The translations under genes and the position numbers were made by a program. Below the pieces are notes generated by a model. That model searched no databases. It was not told the DNA's origin and saw nothing but the letters and a program-made list of their open reading frames with translations. Positions 1 through 11,937 of a stretch of DNA of 47,143 nucleotides are shown one piece after another. Each line of letters starts with the position of its first letter. Within the stretch, counting starts at the first letter, position 1. This DNA is from Carex sylvatica (lineage: Eukaryota; Streptophyta; Magnoliopsida; Poales; Cyperaceae), in assembly GCA_964058845.1 (NCBI GenBank), contig CAXKVR010000496.1, forward strand, positions 1 through 47,143, read 5' to 3'.

Positions 1-2021
1 TGGAAGTTCAGGCCAAAATTTGGTTGCAGAAAATTATCAACCAAATTATGAACCACACACTCATTTTATCCCAATGCCAGTACCAGGACCAGAACCAGAA
101 ATATACAGTAATTCACCCCAATCTCCACATTTTATCCCACCTCAACTACAATCTCCACCTTTTATCCCACATATATCCGTGTATGGTGGTCTTTCAGCCT
201 TACTTGGGCCTCAACCAAATTCTCACCCCAGACCGCCACTAGTACAGGAAGATCCAAAGTTGGGATTTGAATTTATGAACGAGGACGGAGAAGAATCTGC
301 AAACTGGGGATGAATGGGGGGGGGGGGGGGGGAAGAGACTGGAACATTAATGATAAAGAAGATGAAGAAGAATACACACAACTCACTGTGAGGCAAAATA
401 GAGATATATCGTTAAGTGGTTGTTTTGAGACTCACCCGTTCGTAAACTTTAATAACACATCTGCTTTTCGAGAAGCAGGTGTTTCTTACTATTGTATCCA
501 ACATGTTGCTAATAATCTGGTCCAGGCTTGTGGGAAAGACCCATGGTACGGAACTAGGTTCAAACAAGGAGCCAGGAAGAAGAAGCCAAAAAGACTGAAA
601 GAGATGTTTAAAGATTTTGCCTCGGTATGTCTAATATTGTCTAATTTATATCATTTTTGTTTCTTTTAGATGCATTTTGTCTAATTTTGCTTTGTTCTAT
701 TGCAATAAAATTCGAGGTGTAATGCTTTTTTGAGGAGAGTGGACAAAGTACATTTTAATGATGTCATGAAGCCGTCAAATTTTGATAAAATTTTTGAGAC
801 TTGTGATGGAGGACACCGATTTGGTATCATGAAAATAAATGGCTCTGAATTTCTGAACGCTGTCTTCAAGGAGAGCCGAATGTTGCCCGTGGCTGCACTT
901 GTGGAGGAGACATTTTGCAAGTGTAATAGGTGATTTGTTCAGTGGCGACAGGCAGCGATGGAGCAAAGCAATGTAGAAAAGCCTTTTTCCAAATGAGTAC
1001 ATACTAAGCTTGTCAAACGGTGGGAGAAAGTTACAAAAATGAATGTCATCCCATACTCTCACGGCGAAAGTAAGTACGAAGTCACAGATCCAAATGAATA
1101 TGTTCCAGTAGTCCAAACGCATGATGGAACTATGTCCATTATGCATAGAAGGTTCCAGTATATCGTGACATTCGAGCCCAATAGAGCAGTGGAATGTACA
1201 TGTAGAGATCTCTAATTAACTGAAATTTTTGTGCGTTTATGTGTTAGTGGTTTGTCGCCATAATAACTGGTCACCCGACCTATTTTTTGCCCACTGGTAT
1301 AGGGCGGACTACATTATGAGTACTTGGAATGCCCTGGTTGTTCCTTATGGTAATCCTGAGGATTTGCCTACGACCACTACCCCTAAAATTGAGCCAAACA
1401 AATATTAGATACGTCGTGGTAGGAGAAAATACATCTGTCAGGTAATGACCATGGATGAAATGCAAGGTAGGCGACAGGAGCACCGTTCTCGTCGTTCCAC
1501 TACTGACAGGCAGAGTCGAGGTATGTAACATTCAACCCTGATTATATTTCATTCTAATATTGAATAGCTTACTAAGTAACATATTTGGGCTGCAGATGCT
1601 CGTAACGCAGCAGAAAATAAGCGAGTTATGGCAGAGGCAAGTGGATCGCAAGGGCCTCGGCGAAGCATAGTCAGAAGCCGTACAACTAATCATGAAAGTG
1701 CAAATATGATGTTTAGGGAGGCAATGAGAGAAGTACTGGTAGGAGGAGAGGCAGTTGGGATGCAAGGGCCTTCAGGTACTACCCAGCGAAGAAGGAGCAC
1801 ATCTCAACTGGAAGAAGGAGCACATTTGGCGCAAGACCATTTAGTACAGCACACATCAGGAAGAAGCATTGCAACCAGCTAAAAGGAGCACATCTGGCAC
1901 AGGACCATCTAGTACAACACACCAACAAGAAGAAGCAGTGCAACCAGCTAGAAGGAGTACATCATCATGGGGATCTGGTCGGTTAATGGGATTGCCTTTT
2001 AGGCTAAGTCATAGAAATTAA
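1..2021 (+). pseudogene. Mutator-like (MULE) transposase remnant, 3' part
   Basis: This is the decayed downstream part of a Mutator-like transposase gene that enters from the left edge. Pieces in order: a Pro/Ser-rich linker (about 20-309); a poly-G tract near 313-332; a stretch with YCIQHVANNL (about 490-530), matching the segment just after the DDE core in MULEs; a block with TCDGGHRFGIMKINGSEF and MLPVAALVEETF (about 800-915), a strong MULE signature; a CTC-R motif at 1197-1214 like the start of the SWIM zinc finger; and a tail with KIEPNKY then GRRKY and MDEMQGRR (about 1385-1480). The reading ends with GLPFRLSHRN and a stop at 2019-2021. Frame changes, stops (for example after KCNR at 931) and loss of most of the catalytic core show it is dead. 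Some breaks may be introns. The family call is firm; the exon structure is not. Confidence 0.8.
1814..1970 (+). repeat. About 69-bp tandem repeat inside the MULE tail
   Basis: Units start at 1814, 1882 and 1951 with GAAGGAGCAC or close variants. The second unit encodes a run like RRSTSGTGPSS. The first spacing is 68 and the second 69, so one unit lost a base. That explains why the reading frame from 1628 ends early at 1880 while another frame stays open to 2021. Confidence 0.75.
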
Positions 2022-2442
2022 CTTGCGATCTATTTCAATGTGTTGAGAACTTATTTAATTATATGAACTTTATTTTATGAATAATTTTTATTTTGAGGTT
2101 TGTATGAACTTTATTTATATGTATTGACAGCTCACAAATTCATTTTGAGATTTGTATGAATTTATTTAATTAGATTTGCATGAACTTTATTTTGTATTTT
2201 ATTATGTTGCAGTTTTTTTTAATTATTATTATTTTAATTAAATTGTAGATGAGAAGGATGGACAGTAACAATTAAGAAAAGAACGAAGACAAGAAAAATA
2301 ACTGTCACTGGACTGGGAGAAACAAAAAGGAGTGTCCAAGATGTATGAAGATAAAATAATATTTTCGGTATGAAATATCTGATGATGATTTTGTAGATAA
2401 CCCCTACGGCTATAGTTTAAAAAAAAAGAGGTTGATCTATAG

Positions 2443-2598
2443 ATGCCTAAGGCTAAGACTAAGACTAATACTAAGACTAATGCTGAGAGTAAGATTAAGA
2501 CTAAGGCTAGCACGTCGTCTATTGTTGCTGACCCGAATTCGTCAATCTCGGACGATGACTTTGTTCCATGTACGTTCAAGACTCATTGTAAGAAATAG
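2443..2598 (+). CDS. Small Lys/Thr-rich ORF, unassigned (51 aa)
   Basis: An ATG ORF whose first half is made of KAKTKTNTK-type repeats and whose end reads SISDDDFVP..FKTHCKK then stop. It lies just after the MULE transposase remnant and may be a leftover C-terminal exon of the same element. I do not recognise a family. The low-complexity first half makes it weak as a gene on its own. Confidence 0.2.
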   Translation: MPKAKTKTNTKTNAESKIKTKASTSSIVADPNSSISDDDFVPCTFKTHCKK

Positions 2599-2750
2599 TA
2601 TGTTGTTCAGTTTGTTTGAAATTTAGTTTAGTTTGTATTTGGAGATTATGTTGTTTAGTTTGTTTAGAATTTAGATTAGTTTGAAACTTTAAATTGTTAA
2701 GTTAGAGATTTGTATGAATTTTATCTGTATGAATTGATAAGTTAGAGTGC

Positions 2751-3105
2751 TTCTGAGCTCAACTTTGCACCTCTGTTTAATATAGCAAAAAATCTCCAAA
2801 AATTATGAAAATTGACTGACATGCAGTCTTGACATCGTAGAACAAGACTGTGATGTTTCATACAAAATCTCCAAACAGATCGTGAGATATCATCACTCAA
2901 AAATTGTCCAAACTGCGAAAATAGTTTCTGAGACTAAATTTGCACCTCTGGTTAACATAGCAAAACATCTCCAAAAATAATAAAAATTGACCGACATGCA
3001 GTCTTGACATCATAGAACAAGACTGTAAAGTTTCATACAAAATCTCCAAACAGATCGTGAGACATCATCTCTCAAAAATTATCCAAACTGCTAAAACAGG
3101 TTCTG
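2751..3105. repeat. Two-unit tandem repeat, period 175 bp
   Basis: Unit 1 begins at 2751 and unit 2 at 2926, both with TTCTGAG. Both carry GACATGCAGTCTTGACATC and ACAAAATCTCCAAACAGATC at the same offsets. They differ at scattered bases, so the duplication is old. Shorter TTGTTCCTGG-type repeats follow to about 3250. No coding capacity was seen. Confidence 0.85.
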
Positions 3106-4984
3106 TTCCTGGTTGTTCCTTGCAAAAACATATTGTTCCTGGATAGTGCAAAAAATAGTATGGTTCGGCCAGAGCCAAAACAGCTTGTTCCTGGACAAAA
3201 TAGGGACCGAAACTAATGTGCAAAAAAAAGCCTATGGTTTGGCCAGAGTTAAAACAGACTGTTCATGTCCAAAATAGAGGCTGAAATAGAGGTATATTTT
3301 ACTGTCTTTCCTTTCCTTTTCATTTTTTTTGTCAATTAGTTTATTGCTTAATTTATTTTATTCAATAAATCTAATCATGAAATTCAGTAAAGTAATTTTA
3401 TTTTACTTCAATTTGGACTTTTAGCAAAAGAACCTGTCATGGTTAATGGGGCATTGGCAATAAATATAGTAATTACCTTGTCCATCATGCTAGAATAAAA
3501 GTTGGGACTTGAGAGTTATTTACATCATCCTCATGTGTAATGAAGAAAACCGAAGAGGATTATGGCATGTTTAAATAGATCCCTAAAAACCATTACAACC
3601 AATGTCGACGGTGCAATTCTTAATTAATAGCATCACATTGATCCATGTTTAATGCAATTGCAAACAAATAATATGAGACATTTCTTTTAGGTTTATTTAT
3701 CTATATGATTAATTTATATTTTTTGTCGCTCATTTTTAACTTTTAGAAACAAGTGTTTGGACAATTAGTTCTAATGTATAGATGTATCCTTCATTCTAAT
3801 TGTATATAGAGTTATTTGTTACAATTATTTATAATGCAAAAACTAATTATTTATATAGTGTTTGGACAATTATTTTTACACGATCAGTTGAGCACTTGAG
3901 CCTATTTATAATGCAAAAACTCAAAAAAAAAAAAAGAAATTTCCGGACCGTGAAATTTTTTCACTGTTTGATATTTTTAAAATTTCGATCAGAACCTAGT
4001 TATTTTTATTAAAATATTTTTAAAAATAGATAAAAATAAAAATGTCAGGTACTTTTTGTTATATCCATGTCTAAATTTTGAATACGGATTGGATATTATG
4101 GGCTCTGTTTTCATCCTAGTTCAATCTTGAAAGATATAAACAAGGAAAAAAGCAATAAATGAGACATTCAGAAAATCATTGTAAAGGTGTAATGGAGAGC
4201 TGTGGTGCGTTGGTTGCTCTGGCTGTATGCACTCAAATCGCCATTTCATATATATCCTTCGGTTAATTAAGTACGCATGTCATAGACGCCAGACGCCAGC
4301 ACGTAGCTACTATATCGATCCTTAATTTCCTCTGTCATGCAAAAATACATGTAATCACAATATTTCCCCAAAAGGTGCTTACATCATTAATTATTCCAGT
4401 CAATTAGTTGCAGTAGCCCATGTGAATATATATATTTATCTGTGTGTGTGTGATGATGTGAAATCCTATCCTTATAATAATAATGAAGCATTAATTGATC
4501 CAGCGGCAGATTATTAGAGTTATATATTTAGTGTTTGTTTTTATCTACTTGGTTTCATTTGTTTTGGGTTTGGGCCATTAATTAATTTGGATCGCGGTTG
4601 TTACACTTACACCCTATCAATGCAAATTAACTAAATATATTTTAATTTTTTATGGTCCAGATCAAGAGAAAATAACCTATTCGATCCCCGCCACCACCGA
4701 AAGTTATCAAACTCCCCTGCAATTAATGTACGGCCATGACATGTATATTTAATCATTAACAGGTTGATATTTAATTAGTTTAATGTGAGACACTGATCAG
4801 AACTAGCACAGTGTTAATTAGGCTCCTATCATAGTTTTTTATCACAAAAGTTAAGATTAATTATATCAAATATAATTAGAGATGGGGTACATTAATTAAC
4901 GCTTTAATTAATTGGAAAGTAAAATCCATGCTTTACTTTATATTTATATTTTTTATTTTCAAAGTTCTGAATCATTGAATTAAT
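3106..4984. other. AT-rich intergenic DNA
   Basis: No credible exon. Reading frames are short and made of AT-rich codons, with T- and A-runs (for example 3917-3934) and a short TG run near 4441. Confidence 0.6.
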
Positions 4985-5165
4985 CATTATATTAAAATAT
5001 GTTTGAAGATCAAATTTTATATTTTTAAATTTTTTAAAAATCATTACTTTTTAATAAAAAAAATTGAACCATAAAAACATTAATATATTTTCATTTAGAA
5101 TAGTTAAAAAAAAAGTCCAGAACATATAAAATTTTGTATCAAAACATATTTATATGGATATATAT
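4985..5165. repeat. Eroded copy of the TTTGGAGAT-type foldback MITE
   Basis: The left arm (near 4990-5030, TATGTTTGAAGATCAAATTT) reappears inverted at about 5125-5160 as ATAAAATTTTGTATCAAAACATA. This matches the inner arms of the elements at 6834-7257 and 27646-28005, but it is shorter and diverged. Boundaries are approximate. Confidence 0.45.
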
Positions 5166-6188
5166 CATGTTAAACAGTTCATATTGTTATAAATCTATTG
5201 TTCTAATTCTAAAATCATAAAATATGAACGAAAAATAAAATAAAAACTTTACTTCTCAAAGCACTGTAACACGCATTGTATAATTAAACATTTAATTTTG
5301 AAATATCTGCGAGTGAAGTGCACTCACAAACTTTTACTAAAATAACAAAAATAATTTATGCGATCGGGTATCTATATATATATATGTAGTTTGCATCCTC
5401 TGGAAAAGTTTTCTCTAAAATATTGAATATATAGTGAAGTCCTCAACTTTACAATCTACATGAACTTTCAGTTGATGAATGTAATACCGTCATATTTTGA
5501 ATGTTGAGCTGTTATGGATTTAATGTCCGAAACATGTGGCGACAATTAATTGTATGACATGCAATTTGGGTGGTTAAGCGTTAGAAATTAGAAATGGGAT
5601 AAGGTGTGATTGGAAATTAAGTAGAATATATGGCTATTGGTTAAGAATAATTAGACAGTATATGGATGACATATATATATATAATCGTTTCGGGTACCGG
5701 TCTTTGATGACATGTACGTCTTTTGCGTGTGTGTTCAACTGAATATTAATTAATTAATTGTACTCCTGCTCAGCCGCTATATCTAATGATAATCAATGGA
5801 ATTTAATTAATTAATTTCTAAATCCAGCGAGCAATGGGATGCATGGATCGATGTGCATATATATATATATACTAGTACTGAATGTGAATGTTAAAAGCAA
5901 AAGTATTTATTATGATACCCAACTTAAAAGCTAGCTATAAATCTTCTTTGGTCTCATGCATGCATGCTCTATAATCTATATATACCAGGTTCTGCTGTTA
6001 TACGAAACATACAATTTTGGACCAATACCTGCAGGTAATTAGGTAATATGGTAAATATATATGATCACTGTGGGTTCCATACTCCTGCTTGGCCACAGTA
6101 AACTGAAATATATATATATATATAAGTGAGAATAGCAAACATATAATATTTTACCATGTATATATGTAATCAGGGATCACAATTTTAA

Positions 6189-6222
<34 letters not shown>

Positions 6223-6833
6223 TATCATAATTTAATTGGAAATTGCATTATTTTAGCAGACCTTAATTAATTTATTCATCTGCCATGGATTTTATAATTA
6301 AATTCACATTTATTAGTATAAATAAGATTGATGCAAAGATATTGTACTTAATTTGTTTTGACGCAATTAATGCAAACCATGCATTGATTGTAGTGAACAT
6401 GAAGAAGAAAGTCTTATTTATATATTCCTGGAATATTTATTTTTATATCACAAAAATTACCAATTCAGTGTACTTTTTCATATCTCTGCTCTTGCATATC
6501 TATGAGCGAGTATTTTTATTTTAAAGGTTAAAATTTCCTCAGATCGATCTGTAACTATTATGATGATTTATTTTGAATTAGTATATATTTATTCCACATC
6601 TGCGAGGAAAGCTTAATTAATTAATTAATAAGCCTGATATGAATCAGAGAGCAATAGAGCATAGCAAACCAAGAATTTCGCCGGTCATATATATATACAT
6701 GCATGCAAAATATATAAAAAGAAATGGGTACATGAAAATTTACAAATGAACGACAGACCCATATTGGCGAAAACATGTAAACTTAATTTTAAATTTTAAA
6801 GCATGCATGGCCCAATATTTATATCTATATCTA
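5166..6833. other. AT-rich intergenic DNA with microsatellites
   Basis: Many short TA tracts, repeated TTAATTAATTAA blocks and an AAT tract near 6190. The 79-aa frame at 6285-6524 is AT-rich and has no recognisable domain, so it is not called as a gene. Confidence 0.6.
6190..6223. repeat. (AAT)n microsatellite
   Basis: About eleven perfect AAT/ATA triplets in a row. Confidence 0.9.
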
Positions 6834-7257
6834 GAGGTTGGCTACTATGCTTATATAAGCATATCCCCACATATGCTTATAACTCATTTTTGTGCTTTCA
6901 ATGTCCAAATGGTCGATCGGAACCGTTCATCTTGTTCTCCATATTAATATGTGCTTGGAAACTAAATTTTACATTTTTCTGAATTTTTTTACTATTTATT
7001 AAGCCACTTTGAAAATTTTAATCCAACGGTGGCTGCTGATTTTACTGTTTTGTGCAGCCACCGTTGGATCAGCGATTTTCAAAATGGCTTAATAAATAGT
7101 AAAAAAATTCAGAAAAATATAAAATTTAGTTTCCAAGCACATATTAATATGGAGAACAAGATGAACGGTTCAGATTGATTATTTGGATATTGAAAGCACA
7201 AAAATGAGTTATAAGCATATGTAGGGATATGCTTATATAAGCATAGTAGCCAACCTC
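6834..7257. mobile_element. Foldback MITE with 9-bp target duplication (MULE-type)
   Basis: A 424-bp element that is almost entirely one inverted repeat. It begins GAGGTTGGCTACTATGC and ends with the reverse complement. The arms pair through CTTATATAAGCATATCCC, CGTTCATCTTGTTCTCC and ACTATTTATTAAGCC down to a centre near 7050 (the GGTGGCTGC / GCAGCCACC pair). The flanks carry a perfect 9-bp direct repeat, CTATATCTA, at 6825-6833 and 7258-7266. A 9-bp duplication with long inverted ends fits a non-autonomous Mutator-type element. It has no coding capacity. The few arm mismatches suggest fairly recent mobility. Confidence 0.9.
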
Positions 7258-7266
7258 CTATATCTA

Positions 7267-7464
7267 TATATATATATATGACATTTAATTATTCCTGGTG
7301 CTGAGGGCACCCACCACTTCAGCGTATTCTTTAATGTCCTTCTTTCCTATCAAAAAAATGTTAATAACAACAAGGATGAATCAGCATTTCACAGTACAAA
7401 CCCGGTCGGGACCGGTTTGGAAGAAATTAATGTTTATAAGGCAATTGCTACCAGCTAGCTAGTG

Positions 7465-7499
<35 letters not shown>

Positions 7500-9180
7500 T
7501 CAGCTGAATATCGGTTGCTTTATTTTAGTTCGTTAGTGCCACACCCAAGCTTGACAAATTTTGAAAATTAAGAACATTAAAATGATCGATCGGTGCATAT
7601 ATAATTTGAAAATTACGTACCAATCTCCACACAAATTAAAGATAATAGATGGTTTTCCATATATATGACCTTGACTTAATTGTGTTATTATATTCGTCAT
7701 GAATATCAATGATTCAAGGCATGCACTAATAAAGAGGTCCATGCATGTGATATTGACTAATTTGTTTATTAATTACAATTAGCAGCTACCTTGATATTAA
7801 TTATTCATATCCATTCATATTTGCTGTCATTGTTATTATAATGCATGGGTACAGTACTGGTTAGCAACGACCTATTTAATTAATTAATGATATTAGACCG
7901 TTACGTTCCGAATCAATAGCTATCATAAAATCCATCCTTTCATTAAAAGATACTGATCTCGCCGGTTCAATTTCAAAAGAACCTTTAATTTAATTGCATG
8001 CATAATAATTAACTAGTATCATGCGCGTGTGTTGCAACGGGATATATCATAAGAGAAAAAAAAAAATCTCATACAAAATGATATATTTTCATGAAAAATA
8101 GACTAATAAAAAAATAATTATTCAACAATAAAAGAATAGGACAACGTATTCTCATACAAATAAAAAGATGCAAGATATGCATGTAGATATCTTAAGAGGA
8201 GAAACAAGGAAATCAAGGAAAAAATTTGCTAAAAGTCAGATAACTTGTTATCAAATATCTTGGTCTGTATAGAAACAAAATTGATAATATTTCTAGATTT
8301 TTCACGGCAATGGCTATAAAAACATAGAAGGAAAATAAGGAATGAAAGAAATAAATAAACATAATTATATCGTTAAATTAGAAAGGAAGAAATAAGGAAA
8401 CATATTATATTGCTAAATTTCAGAATTTATTTAATTTTAATTGTAATGCATCATGTGGCGGTACGTGTGATGAGTATGTTTTTAGTTAAATTTATACTTC
8501 TACACATTATTCAGATGCATTTAATAAAAAAAAAAAAAAGACAGATGATGTAATTGGACGGCTGAGATTAAATCTGAAATTTCAACTTTCAATCGTAGCC
8601 GTTGGCGGATCGGACACCCAACGTGCTTAATAATGGAATGAATATAACCAATAATGGAAGCAGATATCAACATACTCTTCATTTTATTTTATTTTTATTT
8701 TTTTAGATCTTATAGTGGCATCAACTTGTTGTACAGTACTGCTAATAAGCAGTAAATAGAATAGTTTACAGCCTTTAAAATATAACCAAATAGTGTGCAT
8801 TACAAATTAATAATCGCCAAAAGGAATCATTATACTATATATATTCATGTCTTAACTACCTCAACTTATATCAATTTGTCCGTTTGTAAAAAAATAAAAT
8901 ATATCACACTGTTAGCTAGCTATGTAACTCACAAGCGCTATTATATTTGTTTGTATGTAATGTTCATAATATTTAGAGATTGATACGGAACTAGATTCAG
9001 AGGCCGAAATCGTATGTTTTGGGTCTGTGTCGGCAGTGGCGACTTTAATGTGTAACAGGGGTAAGCACTTATCTAATTCTGAATTTTTTTTTTTTTTTAA
9101 CCGGACTTCTTCACTGGACTGTCTACCCCAAATAACTAATTCTGTCTACTCCAGGCCCGAACGTTCTCAATAACCCAGAG
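7267..9180. other. AT-rich intergenic DNA; possible element at about 8019-8640
   Basis: Holds a TA microsatellite at 7468-7497 and no gene. From about 8020 the phrase ATGCGCGTGTGTTGCAACGG resembles a segment common in dispersed plant repeats. A GC-richer stretch at 8590-8625 could mark the other side, but I found no matching ends. Confidence 0.4.
7468..7497. repeat. (TA)n microsatellite
   Basis: About fifteen uninterrupted TA units. Confidence 0.9.
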
Positions 9181-9375
9181 GAAAAAAAGCTCCGCCTGTG
9201 CCCGCAAAGGGAAGAACCGCTAGCCCTCGCCATCCGTCTACGCTCCTCCCTTCGCTAGAAACGCTCCGCTCTCTTCGGCGCTCTCGCCTTCATCCGCCTA
9301 ACCTAACTAATGTGTCTTGTCTCCTGGCTCTGACCACACCTCCGCCTCCTCCTCCGCGACTCCAAAGTAATAACA
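9181..9375. other. Isolated GC-rich island, unassigned
   Basis: This stretch is much richer in C and G than the surrounding DNA, with CTCCGCC-type repeats like a 5'-UTR or first exon. The + frame beginning with GTG at 9198 encodes 60 residues ending in a Pro run with no known domain. It may be a captured or truncated gene start. No function is assigned. Confidence 0.3.
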
Positions 9376-9428
9376 GATGACAAACTACGACATACAAACG
9401 CCAACTCAAACACATCCGATGGTGTAAT

Positions 9429-10423
9429 TAGAGGTGCTATCAGGTCGGGTCGGGTCGGATCCAGATATTATTATATTTGGACCCGTACCCTAAAAGTGTT
9501 CGGGTCCGAATTTCGATCCATATACTTATTTGTTTCAAATCGGGTCGGGTCCTGATCCGGATACCTATCTATCTAAAAATATTTCGGGTCTAATTTTTCG
9601 GTTCTGGGTAGATAGATACCTATAACTTATTTGTAGATTATCGAGTCCGGTTCATATGCGGGGTGATTCCGAATCCGGAGCGGATATATATCACAACTCC
9701 AAATTAGCATTTAAAAAATCATTTATATTTAAATATAATAATTTCTTAAACATCTCATATGATAAATCATTATAATATAAATTAAAAACTACTGCAAAAT
9801 AAAAATTATACTATCGATCTTGTTTATAAATAATAAAATATATCATGTTACATAATGCAATAAAAATAATAACTCTATGGTTAAAGAAGATATATAATTT
9901 TTAGAAAGTAAAATATTGAATATGACGATTTTTCTTTCTATGGTTCAAAAAATCTATGAATGAAATATTAATAATTTGTTGAAATGACATATCAATGAGA
10001 GCAATAAATTTTCAATATTATGCAGAAGATATTAAGGCAAATATTGAATGATGTATTCATAGCAATAAATTTTATTTAAAAAATTAATGCGGCTGTTACG
10101 GAAGAAATAAATTTGGCATCCATCTGTATGTATAAACATAGCGAATGTGACTGCATTATATTTTCTAACATTCAAGTTGTGAAAAGGTAATGGGCTCAGC
10201 ACGACTAATGTAAAAATTAATATGCAAAGTTGTTAATAGTTATTAATATATATTTTATTGGATATTTATACGGGTATCAAATCGGATTCGGTTATGGGTC
10301 GGATAATTAAATGAAACCCACATCCTACCCATTACAGTATCGGTTCCTGTTCGGATCTAATATTAAATTATTAATTTTGTAACCGTACCCATAATTTAAA
10401 CGGTTATATTTTTCTAAATCATA
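9429..10423. mobile_element. hAT-like non-autonomous element, left end, truncated on the right
   Basis: Begins TAGAGGTGCTATCAGGTCGG, followed by dense GGGTCGGGTC / GGACCCG words to about 9700. This is typical of the subterminal regions of plant hAT elements and has the same style as the intact one at 28093-28609. Similar words return at 10270-10400 (CGGGTATCAAATCGG, GGTTCCTGTTCGG), suggesting the approach to the right end. No closing CACCTCTA is found; the Copia LTR begins at 10424. Confidence 0.55.
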
Positions 10424-11475
10424 TGTTGGTTGCAGCAATAATCTTTTTCGTTTATTTGACTAATTTGCAAAATATACAATTATTGAATTTTACGATTTCT
10501 TCTATTTTTAGAGTTATGCAGGTTCAAGTTAATTGCAATTGCAATATGGATTGCTTGAACTGAAGAAATCATGAAGTCACTTATCAAGATTTTAAATTGT
10601 AATATTTTAAACTTGGTAAAGTGTATTTGAAGTTATTTCAACAGGATACAAACGTTGGTAATGTTTGTAAAATGTTATAACGATTTAACCTGTAAGAAAC
10701 CGCTAAGGGACAGCTTGATCAAACACAGAATTTAATCTCAAACGTTACAGACGTTTAATAAACGTTGTAACATTTTAATTAAATTCATGTTTCCAAAATA
10801 TCCTATTTTGATCAAGTTTTTATAGTGTCAAATCATTGGTAACATTTTGATCGATTAGCTGAGCTGTCAGAAAATTAAAATCCTAAATTGCATTTTGAAC
10901 TAAAATGTTGGTAACGTTTTAGGTCAAACAGCTCATTAAAGAGCTGTCTCTATAAATAGAGTTTTGGGCTTTCTTTCCAAAGCATCTCAGCCGATCCTAA
11001 ATTTCTAAAACACGATTTTCTGAGAGCTTTAGTTACTCCATTATTGTGAGAGCTTAAAACTTCAAAATTTCTCAAACAACCTCAAACCCACTTTACTAAT
11101 CTCAAGTTAGTTTAGATTAGAGTGATCTATTGAGTGTTTCTCTTGAGTAGCTTAAACTTAGAGACATTGTTCTCATTCTAGTAGGCCGTGTAAGTTCACT
11201 TGGTTGTAAGGGCTCGCCGGTTCTCATTTCAAGTTGACCGATTGACTTCCCGCTTGAATTGTAAGGGCTCAACGGTTCACAAGTTGTAATCCTTTTGTAT
11301 TGGGTAATAGAAAGGCGCACCTAAAAGATGTTGTGAAGCCCCGGAGATGTAGGCCTTTATTTTGCCGAACTCCGTTATCATTCTGCGTGTCAAATTTCTC
11401 TAAACTCTTCTATTTATTTTTAATTGCGATTAATTTCAGTTTTTAGAGCAATTAATGGTGCCCCTTAGTTCAACA
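10424..11475 (+). mobile_element. Copia-type LTR (about 1.05 kb)
   Basis: Starts TGTTGG and ends TTCAACA, the TG..CA form of plant Copia LTRs. It is followed at once by a tRNA-Met primer-binding site. Inside are a TATA box (TATAAATA at 10951-10958) and two copies of TGTAAGGGCTC. A conserved R/U5-like block (AGGCGCACCTAAAAGATG, GCCGAACTCCGTTATC) is shared with the second LTR at 15006-16096. Only the 5' LTR and the start of gag are present. The 5' boundary rests on the TG and on similarity to the other copy. Confidence 0.75.
10951..10958 (+). promoter_or_regulatory. TATA box of the Copia LTR
   Basis: TATAAATA after GAGCTGTCTC. The related LTR has the same box in the same context at 15496-15503, so it is probably the U3 promoter. 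Confidence 0.55.
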
Positions 11476-11478
11476 GAG

Positions 11479-11490
11479 TGGTATCAAAGC
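11479..11490 (+). other. Retrotransposon primer-binding site (tRNA-iMet)
   Basis: TGGTATCAAAGC, one base different from the usual TGGTATCAGAGC, sits 3 bases after the LTR end. Confidence 0.85.
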
Positions 11491-11540
11491 AAGTTGCTCA
11501 AATTAAGACACACTTAATTTGAGTTAGATCAACTTGGAAA

Positions 11541-11937
11541 ATGACACCTTATAGATGTGTGAAAGAACCACCAATTTTTGGTAATACAACCAACAACTTT
11601 AGTCATTGGAAAAATCTTATGATTCAATATTTTAAAACCAATGAGGCTTGAGATATTATAGAAAATGGGTATGTACCAAAAATTGATGACAAAAATAATT
11701 TGACCGCCACATTCAAACTTGAAAAGCAAATGAACTTAATTGTAATAAATTATATAATTAATTTGGTTAGTGAATCTATCTCACCATTGATTAATAATTC
11801 GTGTAGTGTCCATGAAATATGGAATGATTTAATGAATTGATTTGAAGTAAATATTCAGATTAAAATGAGTAAGACAAAGATGGATGAACAAGATCTCAAC
11901 CTTGCATTAGTAATACACTTTGCTGTAATACAAGCCT
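11541..11937 (+). pseudogene. gag: Truncated Copia gag (UBN2-type)
   Basis: The frame opens with ATG at 11541 (MTPYRCVKEPPIFG). It continues with FSHWKNLMIQYF, DIIENGYVPKID and SCSVHEIWNDLMN, the order seen at the N-terminus of Copia gag proteins, which package the element RNA. There are in-frame stops after FKTNEA (near 11649) and after DLMN (near 11838). The similarity fades by about 11937, well before any zinc knuckle, protease or reverse transcriptase. It is a dead, 3'-truncated element; no 3' LTR follows. Confidence 0.75.

Noticed and set aside
681..1146. Minus-strand frames of 79 and 123 aa
   Set aside because: They are antisense shadows of the MULE transposase signature read on the plus strand.
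2238..2579. 113-aa minus frame with a Leu/Val run
   Set aside because: It mirrors the Lys/Thr repeat of the plus strand; the hydrophobic run is the complement of AAG-ACT repeats.
8019..8640. A complete transposon around ATGCGCGTGTGTTGCAACGG
   Set aside because: The phrase looks like a dispersed plant repeat, but I could not find paired ends or a target duplication, so no element was called.
11117..11320. 67-aa minus frame
   Set aside because: It is antisense within the Copia LTR and has no domain.
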